Assembly (NCBI RefSeq): GCF_002575655.3
Contig: NC_053037.3
Location: 450,895,793 to 450,959,792, forward strand
DNA: 64,000 bases
Direction: 5' to 3'
From: Aegilops tauschii subsp. strangulata
Taxonomy: Eukaryota; Streptophyta; Magnoliopsida; Poales; Poaceae
In this document: positions 12,057 through 23,268 of the stretch, one piece after another
How the letters are laid out: every line of letters begins with the position of its first letter
How positions within the stretch are numbered: the stretch's first letter is position 1
Notes under the pieces: model-generated
What the model saw: only the letters and a program-made list of their open reading frames with translations
What the model was told of the DNA's origin: nothing
Database searches by the model: none
Translations under genes and position numbers: made by a program

Positions 12057-12398
12057 GAAGCTCGGTGAAGCCCTGCGGGAGAACCACTACATCCACCACC
12101 ACGCCGTCGTGCTGCTGGATCTCCATCAACCTCTCCTTCCCCCTTGCTGGATCAAGAAGGAGGAGACGTCGCTGCACCGTACGTGTGTTGAACGCGGAGG
12201 TGCCGTCCGTTCGGCACTCGGTCATCGGTGATTTGGATCACGGCGAGTACGACTCCGTCATCCACGTTCATTGGAACGCTTCCGCTCGCGATCTACAAGG
12301 GTTTGTAGATGCACTCCTTTCCCCTCGTTGCTAGTAGACTCCATATATGCATCTTGGTGAGCGTAGGAAAAATTTAAATTATGCTACGATTCCCAACA
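10661..12398 (+). repeat. Copia A 3' LTR
   Basis: This 1738-bp LTR is the partner of 3760-5543 and ends in CCCAACA followed by the duplicated target TATCC. The CT tract here is less than half the length of that in the 5' LTR. Short ORFs in it are LTR shadows. Confidence 0.93.
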
Positions 12399-13393
12399 TA
12401 TCCAGCATGCATCTAGTGTATTAAGTTCATGGAGAAACAGAGTAATCCAATAAGAACGATGACATGATGTAGATGAGATCTATTCATGTAGGAATAGCTC
12501 CCATCTTGTTATATATCCTTAATAGCAATGATACATGCGTGTCTTGTTGCCCCTTCTGTCACTGGGAAAGAACACCACACGATTGAACCCATCACAAAGC
12601 ACCTCTTCCCATGGCAAGAAAAATTGATCTAGTCAGCCTAACTAAACCAAAGATTCGAAGAAGAAATACGAGGCTATAAATAATCATGCATATAAGAGAT
12701 CAAAGAAGACTCAGATAATATTTATGGATATAGATCTTATCATAAACTCAAAGTTCATCAGATCCCAACAAACACACTAAAAAACAGAGTTACATCAAAT
12801 AGATCTCCAAGAGACCACTGTATTGAGAATCAAAAGAGAGAGAGAGAGAGGAAGTCATGTAGCTACTGACTACAGACCCATAGGTCTACGATGCTCTACT
12901 CACGGATCATCGGAGAGGCGCCAATGAGGATGATGAACCCCTCCGTGATGGTGTCTAGAACTGATCTTGTGGTTCTGGAACTTGCAGTGGCTGGAATTGT
13001 GTTTCGTCAACTACCCTAGGGTTTCTGGAATATTCGGGTATTTATAGTGCGAAGAGGCGGTACAGGAGGCCACTGAGGTGGGCATAACCCACCTGGGTGC
13101 GCCCTGGTGGGTTGTGCTCCCCTCAGAGCCCCCTGGTACTTCTTTGGCCCACTGGATGTCTTCTAGTCCAAAAAAAATCTCCAAAAAGTTTCGCCGTGTT
13201 TAGACTTCGTTTGGTACTGATATTCCGCGAAGTAAAAAACAAGCAAAAACAACAACTGGCACTGGGCACTATGTCAATAGGTTATTCCCCAAAAATGATA
13301 TAAAGTTGCTATAACATGATTATAAAATGTCCAAGAATGATAATATAACAACATAGAACAATAAAAAATTATAGATGCGTTGGAGACGTATGA

Positions 13394-16071
13394 GCATACC
13401 CAAGCTTAATTCCTGCTCGTCTTGGAGTAGGTAAATGATAAAAACAGAATTTTTGATGTGGAATGCTGTCTAACATGTTCATCACATATTCTTTTCTTTT
13501 GTAGCATGGACATTTGGACTTTTATATGATTCAATGCAATAGTCTAGTTTTGACATGAAGATTTCAATACTCAAGCATATCAACAAGCAACCATGTGTTT
13601 CAAATATCAACACTAAAGAAAGTTATCCCTAGCTCATCATGCTCAATCATTGATCCATTCATGAAACACACTCGCGTATTAGCTACATCCAATGCTCAAG
13701 TACGATCATAGTGCTCCCTATTTGGTGCTTTATAAGAGAAGATGGAGACTCAAATAACAATTGCATAAAGTAAATAGATAGGCCCTTCGCAAAGGGAAGT
13801 AGGGATTTGTAGAGGTGCCAGAGCTCAAAGCAAAAATTGAGAGATAATTTTTTTGGGAGGCATACTTTTCCCGTCAACTAAAACGACCGATTAATTCCCA
13901 ACACTTTCCATGCTAGATATATCATAGGCGGTTCCCAAATAGAAAATAAAGTTTATTCCTTTTTCCACCATTCTTTCACAATCCATGGCTAGCCGTATCC
14001 ACGGGTGCCTTCCATACCAACACTTTCCAAGGAATTTATTATTTGACAACATAAAGTAAATTTCTTTTCTTTTCTTTTTTCATTTCGGGACTGGGCATCC
14101 CTATTACCGCCGTACTCTCGTGCAATGACAAGTGAATAAACACTCATCTTGAGAATAACACATCTAGCATGGAAAATATTGGGCACCCCCTGCCGCTTCA
14201 TGAGCGGTATGAGCACACAAAAAGGAAATTTATTTTGAAAATTTTGAGATGGCACATACAAATTTTCTTAGAACGGCACGGAAATACCGTATATAGGTAG
14301 GTATGGTGGACTAATATGGCAAAACTGGGTTTAAAGATTTTGGATGCACAAGTAGTATTTCTACTTAGTACAAGTGGAGGCTAGCAAATAGATTGAGAAG
14401 CAACCAACTAAGAAACAAAAAATCACATAAGCAAACATTAAGCATAACTAACACTGAATAATGCACCATAAGTAGGATGCAATTTCATTGCATAACCATT
14501 GACTTTCATGCTTGCATAGGGAATCACAAACCTTAACACCAATATTCTTACTAATGCATAATTACTCACCAACATGACTCACATATCACTATCATCATAT
14601 CTCAAGACTATTACAGAGAATCAAGTTTATTTTGTCGAATGATCTTCATGAAAGTTTTTATTATATCTCTCTTGAATATCTATCACTTTGGGACTAGTTT
14701 CATATGTTGCTTTTGATAAGCTCAATCAAATTTAAGTGAAGATCATGAGCATAAAGTTTTCTTCTCTCAAAATAATTTAAGTGAAGCATGAGAGAATTTC
14801 TTCAAAAATTTACTAACTCTCAAATAAATCTAAGTGAAGCATGAGAGCATTTCTCCAAAAATATTAAAGCACACCATGCTAAAAAAAATATAAATAAAGC
14901 ACCAGAGCAATTCCATAGCTCAAAAAATTTAAGTGAAGCATAAAGAGCAATTCTAACAAATCATAGCATAATTTTGGCTCTCTCATATAGGTGTGTCCAG
15001 CAAGGTTAGATGACGGAAACTAAAAAGCAAAATAAGCAAAGACTCATATAATACAAGGCGCTCCAAGCAAAACTCATGATATGTGACGAATAAAAATATA
15101 GCTCCAACTAAAATACCGATGGTCGTTAGAAGAAAGAGGGGATGTCTTCCGGGACATCCCGAAGCTTAGTTACTTAGTTCTCCTTGAATAATAACTTGGG
15201 GTGCCATGGAGCATCCCCAAGCTTAGGCTCTTTTCACTCCTTATTCCTTCATCCATCGTGATCTCACCCAAAACATGAAAACTTCAATCACGCAAAACTC
15301 AACAAAAACCTTCGTGAGATCCTTTAGTATAAAAAAGCAAATCACCACTCTAAGTACTATTGCAAACCCATTAATATTTTATTTTTGCATTATATCTACT
15401 TTATTCTAACTTTACCATGGTTTATACCCTCCAATACAAACCATAGATTCATCAAAATAAGCACACAACGCAAAGAAAACAAAATCTGTCAAAAACAGAA
15501 CAATCTATAGTAATCTGAACACTACGTATACTTATGTCACTCCAAATATTCTAAAAAAGAATAGGACAGAGTAGGAAATTTGTATATCAATCTTGTGTAA
15601 AAAATTCAAAATTTTATCATGCTTTTGTGATTTTAAACAATTCTGTTACTGGCGCACAAAGTTTCTGTTTTTCAACAAGATCAAAGCAACCATCACCCAA
15701 CATGATCCTAAAGGCTTTACTTGGCACAACACTAACTAAAACATAAAAGACACAATCATAACAGTAGCATAATTGTGTAAACACTCAAGAACAGAAAGAA
15801 AAGGGTAAAATAAAAAAATTCATTGGGTTGCCTCCCAACAAGAGCTATCGTTTTATGCCCCTAGCTAGGCATAATGCATAGATTCAATTATTGTCATCTT
15901 TGGTTTTATTTCCATAGATGTATTCTTGTCAGGAGGTTTTGCAAAAATAACTTGAATTATCCATAGAAATTTTAGCATTATCAAGTTTCCCATCTACATA
16001 TCCTCTTTGATTTACGACCACAATCCAAGAATAGTGTTGATTAACATCATTGAAAACTTGTTGGATTATAT
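13394..16071 (-). other. S1 non-coding 3' internal region
   Basis: This 2.7-kb stretch has no ORF with a recognisable domain. It holds the PPT-like motif next to the LTR (13394-13407), a block at about 13750-14430 that resembles F at about 57440-58100, degenerate AAGTGAAGCATGAGAG repeats at about 14760-14960, and a second PPT-like motif (15211-15224). It also holds a block at about 15400-15700 shared with R1. Short codon-like stretches such as ELWHLYKSLLP at about 13800 (minus) are conserved between S1 and F and may be remains of an old coding region. Confidence 0.6.
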
Positions 16072-16579
16072 CTAAAACGGGGATTTCCTTTTTAAGGTTC
16101 TCATAAAAAATTGATTATTTCCAAGCAAATGTCTCAACATATAATCACTATTATAAAGGATCTCATTTATCACTGGTTTTTCGTGGCTCATACCATAGAA
16201 ATCAAAAATTTCCCTAGCTTCCTGTACTATGTAATCAAATTCATTCATAAGAACAAGGGTGGCTAGCCTTTTAGCCTTAGGATCCTTTAAAAATGGGTAG
16301 CTCATAAAACAGTCTTCGCAAAGTAGGATGGGTACGGATAAATCTATTTTCAAGTTTCAGAACTAGTGCTGAAATAGCTTCCGCATAAGATTTAGTTCTT
16401 TTAAGTATAGGAGCATCATTAAGAGTCAAATTTCCAACACAATTGAAAATTTCTTGGATATGTTCTTTTCCCATAACATTCCCTTGCCCCAAAACAAAAG
16501 TTTTAGCATCCAGATTGCCAGATCTTCCAAATTTAGGAGTTTGGCCATCATCTGTTTCTGCCATACCGAAATCACTCAT
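16072..16579 (-). pseudogene. S1 small gag-like ORF, frameshifted
   Basis: The ATG on the minus strand at 16579-16577 starts a protein beginning MSDFGMAETDD. It is open to 16277 and then continues in another frame (16353-16072) that ends in a lysine-rich tail. A single-base indel near 16280-16350 therefore splits a protein of about 170 residues. It lies about 200 nt inside the PBS, where Athila-type elements start gag, and contains no zinc knuckle or protease motif. I do not recognise a named domain. It is the only protein-coding remnant in S1. Confidence 0.55.
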
Positions 16580-16760
16580 CGTAACAAGTTCAAACAAACA
16601 AGAGATCTCACAAGAAAACTGCGAAGGAAAGAGAGGGCGAATAAAATGGCAAATTTTTGTGAAGTGGGGAGATGAAAACGAGAGACAAATGGCAAAGAAT
16701 GTAAATTGCAAGGAGATGAGATTTGTGATTAGGAACCTGATAGATGTTGATGATGTCTCC

Positions 16761-16780
16761 CTGGCAATAGTGCTAGAAAT
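16761..16780 (-). other. S1 primer binding site, degenerate
   Basis: On the minus strand it reads TAGCACTATTGCCAGGGA, a decayed version of TGGCGCCGTTGCCGGGGA (tRNA-Asp type). Several of the changes are C to T or G to A, as expected for methylated DNA. It sits next to the LTR at 16787. Confidence 0.7.
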
Positions 16781-16786
16781 TCCTTT

Positions 16787-18373
16787 TGATGTCTCTTGAA
16801 CTACGTCGGTATTTCCCAAAAGAGGAAGGGATGATGCAGCACAGCTACGGTAGGTATTTCCCTCAGTTATGAAACCAAGGTTATCAATCCAGTAGGAGAA
16901 CCAAGCAACACTATGTAAACGGTACCTGCACACAAAGAACAAATACTTGCAACCCGACGCTTATGAGGGGTTGTCAATCCCTCTATGGGTAGAGGCGAAG
17001 GAAATTGTCAAGTTGACGGGATAAATTTGCGATAGATTGGATAAATAGATCTCGATAGAACGCGAAATAAAAGATGCAAATAAAAAGTGTAGCAAAGTAT
17101 TTTTGGGGTTTTGAAATAATAGATCTGAAAACAAAAGCAAATAAGAATAGATCTAAAAGAAAATATGATAAAGAATAGACCCGGGGGCCGTAGATTTCAC
17201 TAGTGGCTTCTCTCAAGAAATAGCACACGGTGGGCAAACAAATTACTGTTGCGCAATTGATAGAAAATTGAATAGTTATGACAATATCCAAGGCAATGAT
17301 CAATATATAGGTATCATGTACAAGATTAGTAGACCGACTCCTACCTGCATCTACTACTATTAATCCACACATTGACCGCTATCCAGCATGCATCTAGTGT
17401 ATAAGTTCATGGAGAGACGGAGTAATGCAATAAGAACGATGACATGATGTAGACGGGATCTATTCATGTAGAATAGCCCCCATCTTGTTATCCTTAATAG
17501 CAATGATACATGTGTGTCTTGCTGCCCCTTCTGTCACTGGGAAAGAACGCCGCATGATCGAACCCATCACAAAGCACCTCTTCCCATGGCAAGAAAAATC
17601 AATCTAGTCGGCCTACCTAAACCAAAGATTCGAAGAAGAAATACGAGGCTATAAATAATCATGCATATAATAGATCAAAGAAGACTCAAATTATATTCAT
17701 GGATATACATATGATCATAAACTCAAAGTTCATCGGATCCCAACAAACACACCGCAAAAAAGAGTTACACCAAATAGATCTCCAAGAGACCATTGTATTG
17801 AGAATAAAAAGAGAGAGAGGGAGAGAGAGAGGAAGCCATCTAGCTACTGACTACGGACTCGTAGGTCTACGATGAACTACTCATGCATCATCGGAGAGAC
17901 ACCAATGAGGATGATGAACCCCTCCGTGATGGTGTCTAGATCGGATCTCGTGGTTCTGGAACTTGCGGCGGCTGGAATTGTGTTTCTTCAACTCCCCTAG
18001 TGTTTCTGGAATATTCGGGTATTTATAGGGCGAAGAGGCGGTGCGGAAGGCCACCGAGGTGGGCACAACCCACCTGGGCGTGCCTTGGTGGGTTGTGCTC
18101 CCCTCAGAGCCCCCTCTGGTACTTCTTTAGCCCACTGGATGTCTTCTAGTCTAAAGAAATCTCCAAAACGTTTTGCCGCGTTTGGACTCTGTTTGGTACT
18201 GATATTCTGTGAAGTAAAAAACAAGCAAAAAACAACAACTGGCACTAGGCACTATGTCAATAGGTTAGTCCCAAATGATACAAAGTTGCTATAAAATGAT
18301 TGCAAAATATCCAAGAATGATAATATAGCAACATGGAACAATCAAAAATTATAGATACGTTGGAGACGTATCA
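16787..18373 (-). repeat. S1 5' LTR
   Basis: This 1587-bp LTR, read on the minus strand, starts TGATACGTCTCCAACG and ends AGAGACATCA. It is adjacent to the PBS. It matches the split LTR at 3163-3759 plus 12404-13393. Confidence 0.88.
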
Positions 18374-18918
18374 ACCTCTTTTATTTTTTATAAAGTCCGG
18401 AGACTCATCCCAACTTGTGAGGAAATCATAGCTTCCATCATCCTTTCCTCACATGGGACAATGATCTAGTAATGATGATCATCACACTTTTATTTACTTA
18501 CAACTCAAGAATTACAACTCGATACTAGAACAAAATATGACTCTATATGAACGCCTCTGGCGGTATACCGGGATGTGCAATGATCAAGAGTGACATGTAT
18601 AAAAAATATGAAAGGTGGCCAAGCCACAATACTACGACAACTACAAGATCATGCAAAGCAATATGACAATTATGGTATGATATGAACACGACCCCTACAG
18701 ATATAACCACAGTTGATATGCATGAAGAGAATTATCGGGTGAATTCTAATAAAAAATATATTGTTATTTTCCTATCCGAAATAGAAATACAACACAATAT
18801 ATTATTATATGCAGAATTACAGAAGACATGCACAAACCTTGAGTCAAATGCGAAGACTAATTTTCCACACATATGTGTGAGGATTAATTATTCGAAGGAA
18901 TCAGACAAGACCAACAAA

Positions 18919-19025
18919 CATGCATATGTTTCAAGTTCCAAGTCCAAGAGATGCTCATGTTGTGCAATGCAACATGTAAAGATGTGTGCATGCGCTGGTG
19001 CATATGCATGCATTTACATGCATGT
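18919..19025 (+). promoter_or_regulatory. Cluster of RY-type CATGCA motifs in M LTR
   Basis: CATGCA-like motifs occur at 18919, 18988, 19004-19013 and 19016-19025, including ATGCATGCAT and ACATGCATGT. RY repeats are known binding sites of ABI3/FUS3-class B3 factors. They lie upstream of the probable transcription start of M. A regulatory role is inference only. Confidence 0.3.
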
Positions 19026-19479
19026 ACGTCCAGGAAATGGGCCAAGCCTTACATGTGGCATAAGAGAGGACAAAGGACTGGGCCAAGTTTGGCTGGTGCG
19101 ACGCCACGCCATATCATCCACGCGAGGGAGTTGCAGCCGCCGCCGGCGTTCACTTTAATAAATAGCTAGCTTAAGTTAGGGTTTAGACTCAGGTTTTATT
19201 GTATTGTCTAGTCATTGATACAATTTGCATCTACGAGACGTGTAGGACTACCGCTTTGTCAGATCTACAGTGGAACCCTAACTTGTTCATCTATTTCATG
19301 TGCTCAGTTTTTCATCCGCAATTTCAGATTGCAATTCACCTTTGTTCTTGCCAGTTCTTCGGTTGCCTGTAGGATCACGAACCTCGTTGTTCAGGTTGAT
19401 CGTGCCTACGGCAAGGTCAATAACCATCAGAGATTGGTTTAGCGATTGTCGAGTCGTATCGTCGGGTATGGTATAGCCG

Positions 19480-22229
19480 TGTAACATCCCAAAATTTCAA
19501 TTTGGAATGTTATACATTAGATCATCATTGCATAGCATATTTTATTGCATTTTGGCAAATCCTCGATAAATCCTAAGCAACTCGAGGACCCTCGGAGAGA
19601 GTTGGGGATTTTCCCGATTTTTCATATTTGATTTTCATCAAATAATAAAACAAGGATTTTGGTTTTAATTATTTTCTCTCCGGAAAAATATTTCACATTA
19701 AAAATAAATGAGAGGAGAAAATATGACTTCTCCAAAACAATTGAAATATTGGAGGAAAAATATTAAAATCATATATTGGATTTTATTCGGATTTTATTTG
19801 CAATTTTAATTGCATAAAAAAATTTGCACGTTTTCAAAACTGCATTTTTGGGTCAAAAAATGTTCACCTTGTTCTAATTAATTTTATTAGACGGGGAAAA
19901 TTTGTTTTATCATTTTTGGATTTTTATTTATTTTTCTGCGATTGTTTTTAGATTGGGCGGAATTTTTTTTAAAGAAAAAAAACCCCGCGCCCGACCGGGC
20001 CGAGGCCCAGCCGAGCCGGCCGGCCCACCTCCCTCGTCTCCCTCGCGGGCACGCAGCCGCCGCCGCGCCCGAGTCCGCCTGGAGCACGGCCGCCGCCGCC
20101 TTGCCCCCTCCCCCACGCCACCAGCCCCCCTCTCTTATAAGTCGCCGCCGCCCCCCCTTCACCCCGTCCCCGCCCCAAGCCGACCCCGCCGGAGCCCGCC
20201 GCCCCGCTCGCCGTGCCCCGCCGCCGGCGCCGCCCCTCACCGCCCTGCGCCCCGCCCGAGCCCCGCCGCCCCAAGCCGCCCTCGCCGAGCCCTCGCGGAC
20301 CCCGCCGGAGCCCGTCCTGACGAGGTACCGAGCCGCCGCCGTTTGCCGGTTTTCTAAAAAAACCGTTAGTTTTTTCTAAACCCTAGATCGGTTTATTTTG
20401 TTTGGTTTTATTATTTAGTGAACGTTCACCGACCCGTTCGTTTTAACGAACGTGTTCGTCGGATTTTCGCTGTTAACGAACGTTCGTTCGTTTAACCGTT
20501 CGTCAGTTTTCTTTTTTGTCGGATTTTTCCGCGATTTTCCAGATCCCGATTCCTGATCGGATCTTCGTTTTCGTTTAACTTTTCGCTCGTTTATCGGAAT
20601 CAGGCGATTCAAGCGCCTAGAGTTTCGTCTCGAAATTCTCTTTCTGTTTAACCTACTCAAACAAGTTTTGGCTACTATAAAATTTGACCTAGATCCAGAT
20701 TAGTAAACGAAGCTTGTTTCTTTCGCCGTTTGACTTTCGTTGCTTCGTTCGATTTGATTCTTTTTGCAAACCGGAGTTCTTAAGTTGAACTTTCTGGTTG
20801 TATCTTTTATTCGAGTTTTACCTGTGCATTAGATGAGTACTTATTGTTTGCTTGTTTGTTTGCGATAGAGTACCCGGAGTGCGCCGCTTGTTACTTCGAA
20901 TCTCTAGGTTTCGCGGATCATCAGCAAGGCAAGTAACACTTTGATCATACTTTTCCATACCCAGTTTTTATTGCATTAGATCAATCCTCAAACATTGCAT
21001 GGTTAGGATCTAATTAAATTGTGGGTATTGGGAAGTAGTTGAGGTAGTAGCTATTACCTGTTTTATTTATCAAACCCTTGGGAGTTACTTCTACATTGCT
21101 TATATTGCCATGCTATGCTCGTAGATGTGGATTGGGTTTGAGAGATATTCATGACAGATGTGAGATTGTTAATAATGGTTTACTTAAGGTGGCAACTAAA
21201 ACTCACATCTGGGTGGATTGAGGCACCTGGGGAACCTAGTGCTGCCTATTTTTTTGGATATCCCGGGGTACCCGTGTGATCATCCTATGGACCGCCACCC
21301 AGGCTAAAAGGGATCATGAGATTTTTCATGCTAGAAACTTCCGTGTGCAGCCACAAGCTATTATGGGCTCTAGCATAGTTGATTAAGTTGTGTGAGCTCT
21401 TGAAGAGGTAGACTAGCAGATGTAGGGGATGTAGGTGGTACGGTCTACCCAGAGTAGAGAGTTAACGCTTCTGAAAGACTGTGTCTCGGTCATCCGTTTC
21501 TCAAACATCATGCAGTGCGAGAATCAAGCGGAGGCGATCGAGTCTTGTGGGGAAAAGTGCGCAATCCTCTGCAGAGTGTACAAACTAATCATGGTTAGCC
21601 GTGTCCCCGGTTATGGACAACTTGAGTATCTAGTATCTGGATTATCATGTGAATCTCATCATCATGTTACTTTAATTAATTTTGTTGGGTTAATGATGAC
21701 ACTTAATTGGGATTGAGTTGGAGGTACCTTCTCAATGTTTAACAACCATCATGATAGTTAAACATAACTTATTCCTTTGCAGTAGGGAAACATTGGCTTT
21801 TCGCAAAACTGTAACCATAGAGCTTTCCACCAGCCATATATGCATGTAGTATAGCATTATTATGTTCATTATTCTCTATGTGTTATATTGCCAGCATATT
21901 TCATGTGCTGACCCGTTTTCGGGCTGCAACGTTTCATGTTGCAGACTTTTCGGACGACGAGTAAGGTGTCTTAGGTCGTGGTCTTATACTCAGTGATGCC
22001 GTTGGAGTTGATGGACTCACTTATCTTCGAAGCCTTCCGCTGTTATCGTTTTTAGATGGCCTTAAGCCATATTTATCATACTTATTCTCTTTTGAGATAT
22101 TCATTGTAATAAGTGTGTGATTGCTACTCTGTTATAAATCCTCCATTTGTACTGTGCGTGTCAGCATTACTGATCCAGGGATGACACTGGTGCACAGCAG
22201 CACAGACTGTTTGAGGTCTGGTCGCTACA
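19480..22229 (+). repeat. K 5' LTR
   Basis: The 2750-bp LTR has an AT-rich 5' part, a very GC-rich CCGCCG leader at about 19980-20330, then AT-rich intron-like sequence. TATAAG is at 20136. A 93-codon ORF (21435-21716) and the proline-rich ORFs at about 19900-20380 are repeated in the other LTR and are more likely untranslated leader than genes. Confidence 0.93.
20136..20141 (+). promoter_or_regulatory. TATA box of K 5' LTR
   Basis: CTCTTATAAG lies inside a GC-rich stretch and is followed by CCGCCGCC-rich sequence like a plant 5' leader. The box is conserved at 28315-28320 in the 3' LTR. Confidence 0.65.
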
Positions 22230-22233
22230 AAGG

Positions 22234-22246
22234 TGGTATCAGAGCC
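22234..22246 (+). other. K primer binding site (initiator Met tRNA type)
   Basis: TGGTATCAGAGCC begins 5 nt after the LTR end and is a perfect match to the usual plant tRNA-iMet primer site. Confidence 0.92.
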
Positions 22247-22339
22247 AGGTTGACTGTAGGACACGACCACTAAGCTTAAACCCTAGAACACTTCTCTCTT
22301 CTCATTTCTGACCCCCCTCCACTTTCTACTCTTTTAGGA

Positions 22340-23071
22340 ATGGCGGATGCAAGGAGCAAGTTCATGCAACCAGATGAAGATACGCCTTTTGGACGTCACT
22401 TGAAGGAAGTCACTAAGTACTTGAACATAGGAATACCAAGCATCACCGGAACCTACAACGCCACATTACCTAAAGAGGAGAGCTGGAAGATTCAAGTTCA
22501 AGTTCCAGGAAGGACGTTTGCGCTAGTTACTGAACCTATAAGATTGGCTTTTGAAGCACCAACCTGGAGTTTAGGGAAGAGCATGGCAGCCCACATCGCT
22601 ATGGGATGCATTGGAGAAGTCTACCACAGGGAGCTTAAGGATACTATTTATCAGATTTGTGGACGCCGAGACGAGCAATGGGAGATGATCAGCACCAAGA
22701 AGGATGGATCAATTGCAGCTTTCATCCAGGAGCAAAACCAACACATTCGTCGCCAGGAGAACCAGATGTGCTCAGACAAGATAGAGCTGAAGAAGGCGTT
22801 GACAAAGATCAAGGAGCTGGAGGAAGAACTCAAGGCTACACGCGAGGATTATCTGGAGGAAATCATTGCACTAGTAGGGAAGAATGACGACCTGGAGAAG
22901 AAGATTGGAGTATTTATGGGAAATCCAGTGTCAAAAGCAGAAGATGACGAATGCGCTTGTCCGGATAACTACATCATCATCGACGACACCGACTCGGACC
23001 CCAGTGAAGATGACTTTGTTGATGAAGCTGGAGCAGATATCATGGAGTCTTCAACTGATCAGAATTTCTAG
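22340..23071 (+). CDS. K ORF0-like protein upstream of gag
   Basis: A 243-residue intact ORF starts at the ATG in TTTTAGGAATGGCGG and ends well before gag. No known catalytic motif is visible. Residues about 1-115 look globular, with aromatic and charged residues (SLGKSMAAHIAMG, GRRDEQWEM). Residues about 120-195 are a predicted coiled coil rich in E, K and L (ELKKALTKIKELEEELKA), and the C-terminus is acidic (DDTDSDPSEDDF). Its place between PBS and gag fits the orf0 of RIRE3/RIRE8-type elements, whose role is unknown. It is intact while gag-pol is broken. Confidence 0.75.
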   Translation: MADARSKFMQPDEDTPFGRHLKEVTKYLNIGIPSITGTYNATLPKEESWKIQVQVPGRTFALVTEPIRLAFEAPTWSLGKSMAAHIAMGCIGEVYHRELKDTIYQICGRRDEQWEMISTKKDGSIAAFIQEQNQHIRRQENQMCSDKIELKKALTKIKELEEELKATREDYLEEIIALVGKNDDLEKKIGVFMGNPVSKAEDDECACPDNYIIIDDTDSDPSEDDFVDEAGADIMESSTDQNF

Positions 23072-23268
23072 TACACCACCATATCAGTAGTAGTTTTCCC
23101 CCATTTAATAGTATAGTTCAAGCACTTTGTAACGCTAGTTAGATTGATTGTATGCCTTGTTTGAATTGATTGAGTGATTTTGATTGTATTTGTCTCATGA
23201 GCATATGGGTAGTGTTTCCTCTCTAGACCTCATTCTATTCTTAACTCTCATCTTTTCTAACCCATCAA

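Larger units (their letters stand above)
3760..12398 (+). mobile_element. Copia element A (Angela/BARE/WIS type), full length but coding-dead
   Basis: This 8639-bp element has LTRs 3760-5543 and 10661-12398 that begin TGTTGGAAATATGCCC and end CCCAACA. It has a PBS after the 5' LTR, gag and pol on +, and a PPT before the 3' LTR. The 5-bp duplication TATCC flanks it. gag lost its nucleocapsid part by deletion and pol has two stops. It lies inside the S1 LTR, so it is younger than S1. Copia B (43218-51956) is the same family on the opposite strand. Confidence 0.95.
3163..13393 (-). repeat. S1 3' LTR (two pieces around Copia A)
   Basis: The pieces are 3163-3759 and 12404-13393. Together they match 16787-18373 along the whole length. 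The join is at TATCC, which is duplicated by the Copia insertion (3755-3759 and 12399-12403). The outer end reads GACGTATGA where the other LTR reads GACGTATCA, so the terminal dinucleotide is mutated. Confidence 0.85.
3163..18373 (-). mobile_element. S1: Sabrina-like non-autonomous Athila-type element, split by Copia A
   Basis: This is a complete minus-strand element with two LTRs of 1587 bp each once the inserted Copia is discounted: 3163-3759 plus 12404-13393, and 16787-18373. The internal region is 13394-16786. The primer binding site lies next to the right LTR and the polypurine tract next to the left LTR, which fixes the minus orientation. The internal region is only 3.4 kb and has one small broken ORF and no protease, RT or integrase, so the element depended on another for movement. 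The near-duplication GCCTC/ACCTC flanks it. Confidence 0.8.
1359..18677 (-). mobile_element. S2: WHAM-like Athila-type element, fragmentary host of S1
   Basis: A minus-strand LTR fragment (about 1359-1889; on the minus strand it begins TGATACGTCTCC) is followed by a PPT-like motif at 1891-1904 and non-coding 3' internal sequence to 3162. The same internal sequence resumes at 18374 and runs to about 18677, because S1 (3163-18373) inserted into it. The flanks of S1 are GCCTC (3158-3162) and ACCTC (18374-18378), a target duplication with one mismatch. No coding domain is seen. S2 is cut at about 18678 by the LTR of M. The family name is from memory. Confidence 0.6.

Noticed and set aside
19887..20379. 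Proline- and alanine-rich ORFs on both strands in the K LTR (also 28082-28596)
   Set aside because: They overlap in several frames over a GC-rich leader. Composition alone explains them.
21435..21716. 93-codon ORF conserved in both K LTRs (29645-29926)
   Set aside because: The LTRs are recent duplicates, so conservation proves nothing. It has no recognisable domain and lies in the U5 leader.
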